Notes under the pieces: model-generated
Database searches by the model: none
Seen by the model: only the letters and a program-made list of their open reading frames with translations
What the model was told of the DNA's origin: nothing
Program-made: the position numbers and the translations under genes
Assembly (NCBI RefSeq): GCF_038070105.1
Contig: NZ_JBBPBZ010000001.1
Location: 62,001-126,000 of the forward strand
DNA from: Methylocystis sp. IM3
GTDB taxonomy: Bacteria; Pseudomonadota; Alphaproteobacteria; Rhizobiales; Beijerinckiaceae
Direction: 5' to 3'
Length of the DNA stretch: 64,000 nucleotides
In this document: in pieces, positions 8,609 to 18,499 of the stretch
Layout: each line of letters starts with the position of its first letter
How positions within the stretch are numbered: the stretch's first letter is position 1

Positions 8609-9312
8609 GCCGCGCCGCCGCCGCCCGTCTCGACCGCGACCTTTCTGATCTCCCGGAAGGGATGCGCTGGCGCGAATGGATGCTGCGCGCCGAGGCGGCG
8701 ATCTTCGCCTCGCCGACGCCAGTCCCGCGCGAGACGCTCGCCGCGCTCGTCGGCGACGCCTGCCGGCTCGACGCGCTCCTCGCCGATATCAACGCGGAGC
8801 TGAAGGCGCGGCCTTACGAGATCGTCTTCGTCGCCGGAGGCTGGCAGTTTCGCACGCGCCCGCGTCATGCCGAGACGCTGCGCGCGCTCGCCGGGGCAAA
8901 GAATGCGGGGCCGCCGTCCTTCACTAAACTGGAGATGCTGGCGCTCTCGGCCATCGCCTATCAGCAGCCGGTCACCCGCGCCGAGCTTTCGCGCCTCGCC
9001 GGTCACGACATCAGCCGCGACATTCTCGGCCGGCTGAAAAGCCTCGGCGTCATTGCGCCTGGCCCTCGCGCCCCTCAGCCTGGCGCGCCGATCGCCTGGG
9101 TGACGACCGCACGCTTCCTAGAAGTCTTCGCGCTCGGCAGTCTGCGCGATCTGCCGGAACTCGACGCGCTTGATGACGCGCGCGCTGAAGAGGCCGAAGA
9201 CGTCGAAGCCGCGCTCGACGACGCGTTCGGGTTCGAGGATGAGGACGCGGATGACATCCACGACGAGGCGACAGATGCTCACGTTCGAAGAAGGGCGGCT
9301 GTCAACGATTGA
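8605..9312 (+). CDS. scpB: ScpB-like segregation/condensation protein
   Basis: A 235-residue protein related to ScpB, the winged-helix kleisin-associated subunit of SMC condensin. The double winged-helix core is seen in LRAEAAIFASPTPVPRETLAALVG and FTKLEMLALSAIAYQQPVTRAELSRLAGHDIS, followed by LGRLKSLGVIAPGPRAP. The C-terminus is very acidic (EDEDADDIHDE). Coupled to DUF1403 by ATGA. No SMC or ScpA is nearby, so it either joins the chromosomal condensin or has been recruited to plasmid topology or recombination control. Confidence 0.85.
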   Translation: MSRAAAARLDRDLSDLPEGMRWREWMLRAEAAIFASPTPVPRETLAALVGDACRLDALLADINAELKARPYEIVFVAGGWQFRTRPRHAETLRALAGAKNAGPPSFTKLEMLALSAIAYQQPVTRAELSRLAGHDISRDILGRLKSLGVIAPGPRAPQPGAPIAWVTTARFLEVFALGSLRDLPELDALDDARAEEAEDVEAALDDAFGFEDEDADDIHDEATDAHVRRRAAVND

Positions 9313-9392
9313 AAAGACGCCGGGCGGCGCGTCAGGGACCACGACCGATACGAGCGCGACCCATAAAATAGGTATGCGTCCGCTTGGTCATA

Positions 9393-10085
9393 TTAGCCCC
9401 GAACATGCCCGGCCAGCTCTAGCTCATGCAGGGCCGCTACGACGTGTTTGGTCACCGCTTCCGAATGGCCCCTTTTTTGCTCCTGGAGAACTTTCTTGAG
9501 ATGATCGGCTGCGCTTGCCTCGTGAGGGCTGATCCTCGCCGCGTCGGCTGCTTCGGTATCCGCTAGCGCGAGATCGGTGTGAAAGGAAAGGATCCTGAAA
9601 AGCTTTGATATCTCTTGCGCCAGAGGCTCATAGGCCCGGAGCGCCGCAAGCGCTTCGTCATAAGCTTTCTCAGACTTCGCATAGGCGGCCCGGCGATTTC
9701 CCTCGACGCTTTCAGCCTTTGCCTCTAGCGACTTTCTTGAAGCGGCGTCATACGCCGCCTGCGAGCCTTGTAGCCTGGTTTCCCCGGCGCTGAGCGCCGC
9801 CAAGGCCGTGCGCTGGCTATTTTCGTTGCCATGCGCGAGCGACTCCTCAAACGCACTTTCCACCTGCGCAAGATTTTCAACCGCTTCCGCTAAGGTGGTC
9901 CGCGCCTCTTCCTTAGCTGTTTCGAGAAGGTGTTTTTCCGGCGTGTGTAGCGCCGCTCTGATCATGTCGCGGAGCGCGTCCTTTTTCTCCTCACCCGATG
10001 GCGTTTCAGGCCGACTTAAGAGATCGAGAAGAAAGACCGCCGTCTCGCGACTAAGACTGAGGTTCAGGGCGGAGTTCTCTTTCAT
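9393..10085 (-). CDS. Hypothetical coiled-coil protein
   Basis: A 230-residue protein that I do not recognise. It is rich in Ala, Glu, Lys and Leu with long uninterrupted helices (ETAKEEARTTLAEAVENLAQVESAFEE, AKSEKAYDEALAALRAYEPLAQ), no signal peptide and no membrane segment. A coiled-coil or helical bundle is likely. The N-terminal part (LSRETAVFLLDLLSRPETPSGEEKKDALRDMIRAAL) is more globular. I chose the ATG at 10085 because GAGAGG stands a few bases before it; an upstream ATG at 10103 is possible. It faces scpB and lies next to a Tn3 remnant. Confidence 0.6.
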   Translation of the reverse strand: MKENSALNLSLSRETAVFLLDLLSRPETPSGEEKKDALRDMIRAALHTPEKHLLETAKEEARTTLAEAVENLAQVESAFEESLAHGNENSQRTALAALSAGETRLQGSQAAYDAASRKSLEAKAESVEGNRRAAYAKSEKAYDEALAALRAYEPLAQEISKLFRILSFHTDLALADTEAADAARISPHEASAADHLKKVLQEQKRGHSEAVTKHVVAALHELELAGHVRG

Positions 10086-10139
10086 TTCATCCTCTCTGGT
10101 CATAAATGGGGTGCGTACGCCGAATTGAAACGGCTACGG

Positions 10140-10600
10140 GTCGGTGGGCGCCGCAGGCCCGTGCGGCGCTGTTCGGTCCGCCCAACGATCCGGCGGCAAT
10201 TATCCGGCACTACACGCTTATTTTGTTGCCGGCGGCGAAAATCCTGGAACGCATCGGTCTGGCGGCTCGTGCTCGCGTGCGAAAGCAGGCCCACAAGAAT
10301 CTGATCGGGGGATTGGAGCAGCGGACGATCAATGAACTGCAAGCCTTGATCGCGGTCAGCGACGACAGAGATCGCACGCAGCTCGCCTGGTTGTGCGACG
10401 GGCCAGAGGCACCGACGCAGAAGAACCTGGTCGGGATCGTCGAGCGCCTGCAATTCGTCCGAAGCCCGGGCGTTGGCCGGATCGCGAGCAAGGGATTCAT
10501 CGCGCCCGTTATAGGACGATCGCCAAGGAAACGGCTATTCTCAGCGCGCAGCATCTTTTATTACAGGGATGGAGACCGCGATCGTGATGATTACGGCCTT
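10140..10600 (+). pseudogene. Tn3-family transposase (TnpA) N-terminal remnant, internally deleted
   Basis: The frame gives QARAALFGPPNDPAAIIRHYTL, then jumps to LLPAAKILERIGLAARARVRKQAHKNLI, GLEQRTINELQALIAVSDDRDRT and LVGIVERLQFVR. These are the N-terminal (DUF4158) blocks of Tn3 TnpA, but about 110 residues between IIRHYT and LLPAA, present in the copy at 20330-21645, are missing. After FIAPVIGR the frame is lost although ARYRTIAKETAILSAQHLL persists in another frame. The catalytic domain is absent. It is a dead fragment, close in sequence to the second one. Confidence 0.8.
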
Positions 10601-10939
10601 CGGAGAGGCGAGCGTTATTAAGCTCTGGGTCGATAGCACACGCCCCCGCCGCAGGATATGCAGCGGCGGGGCGCTCCCGCTTCAGATCCAAGCGATATAC
10701 TCCTCGGTCGGGCCACAGCCCGCAGCCTGCAAGCTGGATAAGTTTACCCTGAGCAGCAAGACGGTGGGACGCTTGAGCACCTGCTTTCCCACACACAGAT
10801 GCTTGGCGTAACGCAAATTCAACGATAGCCGGCTGCTGGTTGCGTTTATGAATGCCCCCGCTCTTGCAAGGACTCGATTACAGATCCGTCATTGACTGCC
10901 ACGCCCGTGTAGCTAGCTATTGTTCGAGGAGCATACGCG
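10601..10939. other. Intergenic stretch with a GC-rich hairpin
   Basis: No convincing gene. A strong imperfect inverted repeat, CGCCCCCGCCGC ... GCGGCGGGGCG, occupies 10641-10673 with about a 10-base loop and no T-tract after it. The rest precedes the histidine kinase gene and must contain its promoter, which I cannot place with confidence. Confidence 0.4.
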
Positions 10940-11599
10940 ATGTCGGGGGAGCCGCCGGTCAATGAATTACTGACACGCATAAGCGAGCTTGAACTAAAGC
11001 TCGCCGGGGCGGAACAGCAGGTTAGAGAGTTCGAAAATCAGTGCGCTGAGCAGAAGCACCGGGTCCGTAATGCTTTGCAGGCCCTCTCGCTGCTTTTAGC
11101 GGCTCAAGCGAGAACCGCCCGACAACCCGACCTTTGCATGCGCTGCATCGCAAGGTTGGCGAGCATATGCGAGCTGAACGAGGCCTTATGTGGGAGCGAA
11201 AAGGATGTCTCGGTCGCTGAGTTTCTTCCTGCCTTATCCCGCTCTATCGAACAGGCGTTCGGGGACAAAGTGAGCTTTGAAGCGTGCGTCGAGGATGACG
11301 TTCGTCTCGATCACAATCGTGCGCGCTGTGTTGGTCTCATTTATTCAGAAGCGGCGATGAACGCGTTGAAGCATGGGTTCCGCGGGTCGCCCTCTGGACA
11401 GGTGCGCGCAACGTTTCGAAGGTCAAAGGATCACTGGGAAATGGTGGTCGAGGATAACGGCGTCGGCTTCGAGCCTCCTGCGTCGCTTTCCGGGCACGGC
11501 CTCGGCTATATGAGTGAACTCGCCTGGCAATTGGCAGGGGAGCTGAGGTTCGAAAAGCTCCAACCAGGTTCGCGGGTTCGCCTTACTTTCCCAGCTTGA
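10940..11599 (+). CDS. Cytoplasmic sensor histidine kinase (HisKA_2/HWE type)
   Basis: A 219-residue soluble kinase. A short N-terminal coiled coil (LLTRISELELKLAGAEQQVREFENQ) leads to the H-box EQKHRVRNALQALSLLL with H40, in the H-R-x-x-N form of the HisKA_2/HWE family. An ATPase domain follows, with the N-box IYSEAAMNALKHGF and the G-box VVEDNGVGFEPP...GHGLGYMSELA. It lacks a sensor domain and membrane segments, so the signal probably comes from a partner. Such kinases often serve general stress response or blue-light pathways in alphaproteobacteria. The nearest response regulator gene, the CheB-CheR hybrid, begins 404 bp downstream. Confidence 0.85.
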   Translation: MSGEPPVNELLTRISELELKLAGAEQQVREFENQCAEQKHRVRNALQALSLLLAAQARTARQPDLCMRCIARLASICELNEALCGSEKDVSVAEFLPALSRSIEQAFGDKVSFEACVEDDVRLDHNRARCVGLIYSEAAMNALKHGFRGSPSGQVRATFRRSKDHWEMVVEDNGVGFEPPASLSGHGLGYMSELAWQLAGELRFEKLQPGSRVRLTFPA

Positions 11600-12003
11600 T
11601 TGGGAGGAGCGGTTAGCGTCGGACATTCGATACCAGGCGTTTGCGCATTCAAGTCGAGAAGCGCAAAGGCGACGGCAGGCACAACGTCGGCTGTTTTTTG
11701 AATGAGAGCACTAGCGACACACAGCGTATTGGCCGCGCCGACCGCCCCGAAGCGCATGCGGAGCGGTGGCGCTCGCCAGCATCCCCGGCCAATGGGAAGG
11801 GGGCGCGTTTCCGCAAAAATCCAGAATTAGGCGAAGCACTCGCGCAGGCCTGGCATCTCCTTGATTGAGACCTCTCTGGATCCACCCATCACTCTTGAGC
11901 GAAGCAGTCGAGGCGCCTTTACGGTTGACTTTGGTTGCCAGAATTCCATACCCCGTGGATATGGCCACGGCTATCGGCCTCATCCGGGGGGGGGGGGGAC
12001 TTA
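11600..12003. other. Intergenic region upstream of the CheB-CheR hybrid gene
   Basis: Four hundred bases without a credible gene; short frames here have no recognisable similarity. The notable element is the 13-G tract at its right end. Confidence 0.4.
11986..11998 (+). repeat. 13-G homopolymer just upstream of the CheB-CheR hybrid gene
   Basis: An uninterrupted run of 13 G lies 5 bases before the ATG at 12004, at the position of the ribosome binding site. The reading frame of the gene is open upstream through the tract to 11935. G-tracts of this length slip readily in replication. See the findings for its possible meaning. Confidence 0.9.
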
Positions 12004-15000
12004 ATGCCGACGCCCAAGCTTTCGCCATCGATACTGGTCGGAATTGGCGCCTCAGCAGGCGGGCTTGAAGCGCTCAAAACCCTGCTGCCAGCTCTCCCGA
12101 GTGACAAAGGCTTGGCTTTCGTCGTCATCATTCATCTTGCCCCGAGCCAGCCGAGCGTCATGGCCGAGGTTCTGCAGCCCTTTTCCTCGATGCCGGTCAC
12201 TCAGGTAACTGAAGAGCAGGAGATCGAGCCCAACCATATTTACGTCATTCCCCCCGGGTGCAATCTCTCGACCATCAACAGTCACCTTCGCCTGTCGCCG
12301 ATCGAGGAAAACCGCGAAGGACGTGCGGCGATCGACCACTTCTTTGAGACCTTGGCCAACACGCACGGCCATCGCAGCATCGGCGTCGTTCTATCCGGGA
12401 CTGGCGCCGACGGCAGCCTGGGCGTCAGAAAAATCAAGGAGCAAGGCGGCCTAACGATCGCGCAGGAGCCGAGGGAAGCCCAGTTCGATTCCATGCCCCT
12501 GAACGCCATAGCGACCGGCCAGGTCGACCTTGTTCTGCCGATAGCGGAGATGCCTTGGCACATGCTGAGCTTCGCGACGACGCAACCCCGCGTCAAGATC
12601 GTCGAGGTTCCCGAAGAATTGTCCGCGGCCGATCGGGAGGCGCTGGAGAAGATACTGTCGCTGGTTCGGGCGCGGACCAATATGGATTTTTCGAAATACA
12701 AGCACGCGACGGTGATGCGCCGGATCCGGCGGCGCATGCAACTGCATCAGAAGGAGTTGCTTGCGGACTATTTGGAATTCCTGCGCAGCAATCCGAAGGA
12801 AGCGAGCCTGCTCGCCGACGAGTTTCTGATTACCGTCACGCAGTTCTTCCGCGACGCCGAAGTCTTCGGTTATCTTGAGAAGGAAATCATTCCCGAACTG
12901 TTCAAGGGCAAGACCGCCTCCGACCACATCCGCGTCTGGTCGGTCGGTTGCGCGACCGGCGAAGAGGCCTATAGCGTCGCCATGCTATTGCTGGAGAAGG
13001 CTGGGCGGCTGGGTGTTACGCCGCGCATCGAGATCTTCGCCAGCGATCTGCATGAACCTTCGCTGCGCCGCGCGCGGGACGGCCGTTTCCCCGATACGAT
13101 CGAAGCCGATGTGTCGGCGGAGCGCCTCACGCGATTTTTTACGAGGGAGGACAGCTGTTATCGCGTCCGCCAGGAGTTGCGTGAAATCGTGGTGTTCGCC
13201 AGCCATAACCTCCTGCGCGATCCACCCTTCTCGCGCCTTGACATGATCATCTGCCGCAATCTCTTAATCTACTTGCAGCGCGAGCTGCAAAATGACGTGA
13301 TTGAACTTTTCCACTATGCGCTGAAACCCGGCGGGCTCTTGTTGCTGGGCCCGTCCGAGTCGATCGACCGGGGGGCGCTGTTTCAGGTGGAAAGCAAGGC
13401 GCTCTGCTTGTATCGGCGGCGCAACGTGCCCGCCCCGGAGCCCCGATTGCCGGTATTTCCCCAGACATTCCGCCGCGCGGCTCCAATTGAGACGACAGGC
13501 TTGCGTCTCCAGCCTGCAGGGAGCTATGGCGCCCTTCACCAGAAAATGGTGGAGCGTTACGCGCTGCCGAGCCTCCTTGTCGATCAGGATTCTCGTATCG
13601 TTCATGCCTCGGAGCACGCCGGACGATATTTGCAGGTTCCGGGCGGCGAGCTATCATCCAGCGTCTTTCGTCTTATCCGCGAAGAACTACGCGTCGAGCT
13701 GCGGACGGCAATGCAGGCGGCGGTCGCGCATGGCAAGAGCAGCCGCTCCGGCCCGATTCTCATTAACCTCGATGGCGAGCCGAAGCAGGTTGTTCTTCAG
13801 GTCAGGCCGTCGACCGACCCTGAGCTCGGCAATCTTCAGCTCATCATTTTCGATGAATATGAAGTGGCCGAGACGGCGCCATCCCGGCCCACCGGCCCTG
13901 GAGCCGATGAGGCGCGCGCCGAGTTGGAAGCGACCCGGGAGCGGCTGCGCGCGGTCGTCGAGCAAGATGAAACCTCACAGGAGGAGATGCGGGCGGCCAA
14001 TGAGGAGCTGCAGTCCGTCAACGAGGAGTTGCGCTCGACCCTGGAGGAATTGGAGACCAGCAAGGAAGAATTGCAGTCCTCGAACGAGGAACTGCAAACG
14101 GTCAATCAAGAGAACCGGCACAAGGTCGAGGAGCTGGCCCAACTCACCAGCGATCTCCAAAACTTAATGGCCGCGACCGAAATCGCGACGCTGTTCCTCG
14201 ACCGTGAGCTTCGAATCATGCGCGTGACGCCACGCACGCGCGAGCTTTTCAATATTCGCGCCAGCGACCACGGTCGTCCCTTTACGGAATTGAGGCATCG
14301 GCTCGGAGATGACCTGCTCGAACAAGACGCCTTGCGCGTTCTCGAACGGCTGACCCCCATCGAACGCGAGATCCAAAGCGAAACAGGCGAGTGGTATCTT
14401 GCGCGTATAAATCCGTATCGCTCGTCCGCAGATCAGATTCAAGGCGTCGTCATCACACTGGTCGAGATCACCCGGCTCAAAAACGCAGAGCTCGCCGCGC
14501 GCAACAGCGCGGAGAATTTCCGCGCGCTTGTCACCACCTCGGCGCAAATGGTCTGGACCACCGCCGCCGATGGCAATGTCACGGACGACTCCCCGAGCTG
14601 GCGCGCCTTCACCGGGCAATCGTTCGAACAATTTCGCGGTTCCGGCTGGGCCGATGCGGTTCACCCTGACGACCGTGAAGCAGCATTGAACAAGTGGCGA
14701 CGTAGTATAGCCACGGAGACGCCGCTGGATGCGGAATTTCGCTTGAGACATTTGGATGGCGGCTGGCGCATGACTCATACGCGGGCCGTCCCCTTGCGTG
14801 ACGACGCGGGCAAGCTGCGTGGCTGGGTGGGAATGAGCACCGATGTGACCGAGCAAAAGGCCGTGGAGCGCGCTCAGCACGAAGCGGAGGCGGCATGGGA
14901 AGCCAATCGGCGCAAGGACGAGTTTTTGGCGATGCTCGGCCACGAGCTCAGAAATCCATTGGCGCCCCTAAGCAACGCGATGGCCATTTTCGAGAAGCGT

Positions 15001-16062
15001 CTCCCTCCTGATCCCGAGCTTCGGCGGATCCGCGACATCGCCGAACGACAGGTATCGCATCTGGTCCGCCTCGTGGATGAATTGCTGGACATCGCCCGGA
15101 TCAGCTCGGGCCGCATGGAGTTGCAAATCAAACGGGTCGATCTGCGCGACATCGTCAACGCGGCGGTGACCAACGTCGACCCTGCAATCAAGCAGCAGCG
15201 TCATGAGCTTAAGATCGCGCCAGGGGCGCAGCCGCTGGAGGTCGATGGCGATGCGGTTCGTCTCGTCCAAATCGTCTCGAACCTGCTCGATAACGCCGCC
15301 AAATACACCCCCGAGCATGGACGCATTCGAGTCACCCTGCGTCAGGAAGGCGGTCAGGCCCTTTTATCGGTCGCCGACAATGGGATTGGGCTCACCCCAG
15401 AGGCGCTGACCAGCGTCTTCGACCTCTTTGCGCGAGAGGCGCCAGCCGGTGGAAATCCGATCAGCGGCCTGGGGCTGGGTCTGACGCTGGTACGCCGGTT
15501 GGCCGAGCTCCATGGCGGGACCGTGGAAGCGCATAGTGAAGGGGTGGGAAAAGGCGCCGAATTCGTCGTGCGCCTGCCGCTCGCCGTATCCGCATCCGCG
15601 AAAGCCCCTGCCGCGGCTTCCAACAGTAAATCTCACGAGAGTGGCCCTGTTTCGCCGCGTCGCATCCTTTTGGTCGATGATAACCGCGACGTGCTGTTTA
15701 GTCTGAAGTTGCTGCTGGAGATGGAGGGCCACACCGTTTTCAAGGCCCTCGACGGAAAAAGCGCGCTTGAGACGGCGGCCAAGGAAGCGCCCGAAATCGT
15801 CGTGCTGGACATTGGTCTTCCGGATATGGACGGCTACGAGTTGGCGCGACAACTGCGCCGGCTGGAGGCGACCTCAAAAGCGGTCCTCATTGCCGCGACG
15901 GGATTCGGCCAACAGCAGGACCGCGACCGCTCCGCTGCGGCGGGAATCGATTATCATCTGGTGAAGCCCTTGGAGCTTAATTCATTGCGAGTCATTCTCG
16001 AGAAAATTCGGCCACCCCAAAAAGCGGAACTGGATCCTGAAGAGCGAAAGGCATCGGAATAG
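12004..16062 (+). CDS. CheB-CheR-PAS-histidine kinase-receiver hybrid protein
   Basis: A 1352-residue multidomain signalling protein. In order: CheB methylesterase (about residues 9-195; catalytic Ser in GASAGG at 17, His in IHLAP, Asp in SGTGADGS); CheR methyltransferase (about 213-475; [12 protein letters not shown] and ICRNLLIYL); a PAS-like region; a long coiled coil (about 638-720; repeats of [11 protein letters not shown] type); two PAS domains; HisKA with H980 in GHELRNPL; HATPase_c; and a C-terminal receiver with phospho-acceptor D1269 in [10 protein letters not shown]. No membrane segment is visible. Such fusions are not part of classical chemotaxis arrays, and no other che gene is near. 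The start is taken at 12004 because CheB similarity begins there. Confidence 0.92.
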   Translation: MPTPKLSPSILVGIGASAGGLEALKTLLPALPSDKGLAFVVIIHLAPSQPSVMAEVLQPFSSMPVTQVTEEQEIEPNHIYVIPPGCNLSTINSHLRLSPIEENREGRAAIDHFFETLANTHGHRSIGVVLSGTGADGSLGVRKIKEQGGLTIAQEPREAQFDSMPLNAIATGQVDLVLPIAEMPWHMLSFATTQPRVKIVEVPEELSAADREALEKILSLVRARTNMDFSKYKHATVMRRIRRRMQLHQKELLADYLEFLRSNPKEASLLADEFLITVTQFFRDAEVFGYLEKEIIPELFKGKTASDHIRVWSVGCATGEEAYSVAMLLLEKAGRLGVTPRIEIFASDLHEPSLRRARDGRFPDTIEADVSAERLTRFFTREDSCYRVRQELREIVVFASHNLLRDPPFSRLDMIICRNLLIYLQRELQNDVIELFHYALKPGGLLLLGPSESIDRGALFQVESKALCLYRRRNVPAPEPRLPVFPQTFRRAAPIETTGLRLQPAGSYGALHQKMVERYALPSLLVDQDSRIVHASEHAGRYLQVPGGELSSSVFRLIREELRVELRTAMQAAVAHGKSSRSGPILINLDGEPKQVVLQVRPSTDPELGNLQLIIFDEYEVAETAPSRPTGPGADEARAELEATRERLRAVVEQDETSQEEMRAANEELQSVNEELRSTLEELETSKEELQSSNEELQTVNQENRHKVEELAQLTSDLQNLMAATEIATLFLDRELRIMRVTPRTRELFNIRASDHGRPFTELRHRLGDDLLEQDALRVLERLTPIEREIQSETGEWYLARINPYRSSADQIQGVVITLVEITRLKNAELAARNSAENFRALVTTSAQMVWTTAADGNVTDDSPSWRAFTGQSFEQFRGSGWADAVHPDDREAALNKWRRSIATETPLDAEFRLRHLDGGWRMTHTRAVPLRDDAGKLRGWVGMSTDVTEQKAVERAQHEAEAAWEANRRKDEFLAMLGHELRNPLAPLSNAMAIFEKRLPPDPELRRIRDIAERQVSHLVRLVDELLDIARISSGRMELQIKRVDLRDIVNAAVTNVDPAIKQQRHELKIAPGAQPLEVDGDAVRLVQIVSNLLDNAAKYTPEHGRIRVTLRQEGGQALLSVADNGIGLTPEALTSVFDLFAREAPAGGNPISGLGLGLTLVRRLAELHGGTVEAHSEGVGKGAEFVVRLPLAVSASAKAPAAASNSKSHESGPVSPRRILLVDDNRDVLFSLKLLLEMEGHTVFKALDGKSALETAAKEAPEIVVLDIGLPDMDGYELARQLRRLEATSKAVLIAATGFGQQQDRDRSAAAGIDYHLVKPLELNSLRVILEKIRPPQKAELDPEERKASE

Positions 16063-16314
16063 ATGTTTCTGCCGCCGTGTCCGCGGTCGGCGCGTCCGGA
16101 CCGCGGCTCAAGCGCTGCGACCAGCGGCTGCCGAGAGTGCGGCGTCTTGTCGCCGCTCCTCCAGCGCTAACAGGCAACGCTTGTATTTCCGCGTGAAAGG
16201 TAATTAGCTTTCTCCCCATCGAGTTCGGCCACACGAGCCCAAATATCGATCGGGAAGTCGGCGCAGCGTGACTGCCGCTTGCTCTCAACCCTCAAAATGT
16301 GAAAAGGAAAAACC

Positions 16315-16428
16315 ATGGGCGCTATTCTTGAGCTGACGACCTACGCGGCTACGCCAGTCGGAATGTTGGCGATCGTCGCGATTGGCGCGGCTGCCTATTT
16401 CGCAGCGCGCTGGGTTCTGGTTGACTGA
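16315..16428 (+). CDS. Small membrane protein (37 residues)
   Basis: ATG at 16315 follows AAAAGGAAAAACC, a reasonable ribosome binding site. The peptide starts MGAILELTTYAATPVG, has one hydrophobic helix (MLAIVAIGAAAYFAA) and ends RWVLVD. It strongly resembles the 39-residue peptide at 63836-63955 beside merT (shared TPVG, A-rich helix, F-AARWV--D ending), which supports it as a real gene. The function is unknown; in this copy no mer gene is adjacent. Confidence 0.6.
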   Translation: MGAILELTTYAATPVGMLAIVAIGAAAYFAARWVLVD

Positions 16429-17395
16429 TTGATGCCAGTGCGCGATCGATTACGTCGTAACAAGTATCGGTCGCGACATCTCCATCGCGACCGCCATCGG
16501 ACAGGCGCGATGGCGGGCGCCTCCAAGGTCCCGTAGATCCGGGCCAAAGCCGTGTGCGTCCGTCAGCCCGAGCGCATATGTCGTTGAGGGGTCGATAGCG
16601 GTTGCCTGGTAGAGTGGCGTAAACATTCGCGTATCTTGTTCTCCACCAGCGCGTTGATGCCCGCCCAGTAGACCGACGACGGAACCAGCCACGGCATGAC
16701 GCCGTCCGCTTCACAACGACGCTTCCACCTCTCTCCTCGTCTCAGCTCAGCCCTCCTCGTGGAGGCGCGGAATCCTACAGTTGGGTCGCTGACGTAGTCC
16801 TTCCTGAAATTGATGGCGCGCAGTGGATCGGAGAAGCTGTGTTCCGGCAGCACGACGTTAAGGTGCTCTAAATGACGGGCTGTCCGCGTGCTGTGCTGCT
16901 CGGTCAAAGCATTCAGATCGACAACGACCTAACCAAGCCCTTCACGCTGCATCAGTTCGCTTGAGCAGCTCCCGATGCGCCTGACCGCCCAATCAAGGCC
17001 TAACGAGTGTCCGGATGATTCAAGAGCGCATGGAGCCGAGAGATCTCGCCGCGCTCGGCAGGCGTCGCATGACGGCAGGTATCCCCACTGCAAACATGCC
17101 GCCTCGCAGTTAGACGGGGAGAGCTCTACTTTCTGGCAGATAAATCACGAACGAGAATCGTGCTCGCTTGAAACGCCGTCCACGGCTGTGGCTACGGAAC
17201 ATTTGGCTTACTTGAACCCTTATAGCTGGGTCGGCGACGTTGGAGTCGTCGATCCTTCGAGGCTCATGGCTTCTACCTTCCCCGCCAAATCCCCGGCCGG
17301 AGTGTCATTGAGCGTCAGCGTGTGAGCGACGATGCGTGTTTGTTCCCTAACGTGGACAACGAGTGCGCGCTTACATCGCGATTCAGGAGATAAAA
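16429..17395. other. Gene-poor stretch, probably decayed DNA
   Basis: Nearly 1 kb in which I find no frame with recognisable similarity, a clear ribosome binding site or gene-like composition. Overlapping short minus-strand frames around 16450-16907 share segments in different frames (for example ALVENKIRE.LRHSTRQPLSTPQRHMRSG), which suggests a degraded gene that I cannot identify. Confidence 0.35.
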
Positions 17396-17611
17396 ATGAA
17401 CAGCATGACAGATAAGGCAAAGGGTCTGGCCAATGAGGCGACGGGCAAGGCGAAACAGGGCGTGGGTAAGCTCGTGGGCTCTGAAAAGATCGAAGCCGAA
17501 GGTGTGGCGCAAGAGGCGAAGGGCGCGGTGCAGAAGGCTACCGGTGACGCTAAGGCAGCCGTTAAGCATGGAGCCGATAAGGTCGCTGGTGCGATCGATA
17601 AGAACCTGTGA
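17396..17611 (+). CDS. CsbD family stress-response protein
   Basis: A 71-residue hydrophilic protein beginning [36 protein letters not shown], the CsbD signature of repeated A/G-K-G-K-A helical segments, continuing [34 protein letters not shown]. CsbD proteins are small, highly charged, general-stress-induced proteins of unknown mechanism. The start at 17396 has AGGAGA 6 bases upstream; the longer frame from 17363 lacks support. A clear intrinsic terminator follows at 17628-17654, so it is probably monocistronic. Confidence 0.9.
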   Translation: MNSMTDKAKGLANEATGKAKQGVGKLVGSEKIEAEGVAQEAKGAVQKATGDAKAAVKHGADKVAGAIDKNL

Positions 17612-17627
17612 TATCGCGATCCAAAGG

Positions 17628-17654
17628 GGCGGCGCGAAGCGCCGTCTTCTTTCT
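17628..17654 (+). terminator. Rho-independent terminator after csbD
   Basis: An 8-bp stem GGCGGCGC/GCGCCGTC (one G-T pair) with a GAA loop is followed by TTCTTTCTC, 16 bases after the csbD stop codon. Confidence 0.75.
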
Positions 17655-17668
17655 CATGATCGCTCGCG

Positions 17669-17777
17669 GAATACATCGAGATCTTCTATAACCGGGATGC
17701 GAAAGCAGGCGCGGCTTGGCCATCTGTCGCCAGCAGCCTTCAGTCAGCAATATTACGCAATGCAGGCGGCCGCTTAA
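17669..17777 (+). pseudogene. IS3-family transposase C-terminal remnant
   Basis: Reading from 17669 gives EYIEIFYNRDAK, then after a frameshift RKQARLGHLSPAAFSQQYYAMQAAA and a stop. This is the conserved IS3-family OrfB C-terminus (EYIE.FYN..R.HS.LG..SP..F). Only about 36 codons remain, with an indel. It differs from the complete IS3 element at 5628-6868, so it derives from another element. Confidence 0.65.
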
Positions 17778-18135
17778 ACCGTTGGACTCCACCATTTGCA
17801 CCCGACCTCATTTGCGGCGGTTGCGGGTTATGCGGTGTTTTTTATTGACCGAAACATCGCTGATCAGCCATCCGAGCCCATGCCCTCCTTGCTGAGCGTT
17901 GTCCCGAGTTGCCAGCGGATAGCACGACATTTACACACGGCCACGAAACAAAGCTGCATTCAGGCGGGTTTATTCTTATCGAGCCATGGGAAAGCTCAGG
18001 TAGGGTCCACCCTGCATAGGCTGTGGCTCCACTCAAATGGTTTAGGCCATGCGCCCATGACTCCCTCGCGGACTTATCTGGGGGCTTCAGGTAAGTTCGC
18101 ACTCTGAATATCCATCAGACCGACAGCTGGATTCC

Positions 18136-18474
18136 GTGGTCGATATCGCAGAAAAAATTCACCGGGCGATCACAAGCTGGGAGTCTTGCACGGGTGGGAA
18201 GATATCTGAGCAAGGCAAGCAGATAATAGTCTCCACCGTGCGTGCTATTGTCTACGATCCGCATCCTGGCTGGCGTTTGCCCTCAGGCATGGAGCCATGG
18301 CCGACCATGGAAGAAGCCTTGGCCGAGGTGCAGCTAGACGCGATCAGCAAAATAGGGCCGGCCCTAGATCAGATTGCAGCCAAGTCTCCGGACGGCAAGA
18401 CCGTAAACACCTTTGAGATGCTACATTCCTTCCACGAGATATTGCGGGTCTGGTGCCCGTTCCGGAAAGACTGA
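18136..18474 (+). CDS. Hypothetical protein (112 residues)
   Basis: A 112-residue soluble protein that I do not recognise, starting with GTG (MVDIAEKIHRAITSWESCTGGKISEQGKQIIVSTVRAIVYDPHPGW). It has alternating helical segments, no signal peptide and no membrane segment. The amino-acid composition is natural rather than the Arg/Ala-rich pattern of shadow frames, which favours a real gene. The upstream region (17800-18135) shows no gene. Start choice is uncertain. Confidence 0.5.
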   Translation: MVDIAEKIHRAITSWESCTGGKISEQGKQIIVSTVRAIVYDPHPGWRLPSGMEPWPTMEEALAEVQLDAISKIGPALDQIAAKSPDGKTVNTFEMLHSFHEILRVWCPFRKD

Positions 18475-18499
18475 CGCCGACGAAGCTATAGCCCCGCGC

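Noticed and set aside
16349..16907. Overlapping minus-strand frames after the 37-residue peptide gene
   Set aside because: Looks like a degraded gene but I could not match any family, so no gene is called.
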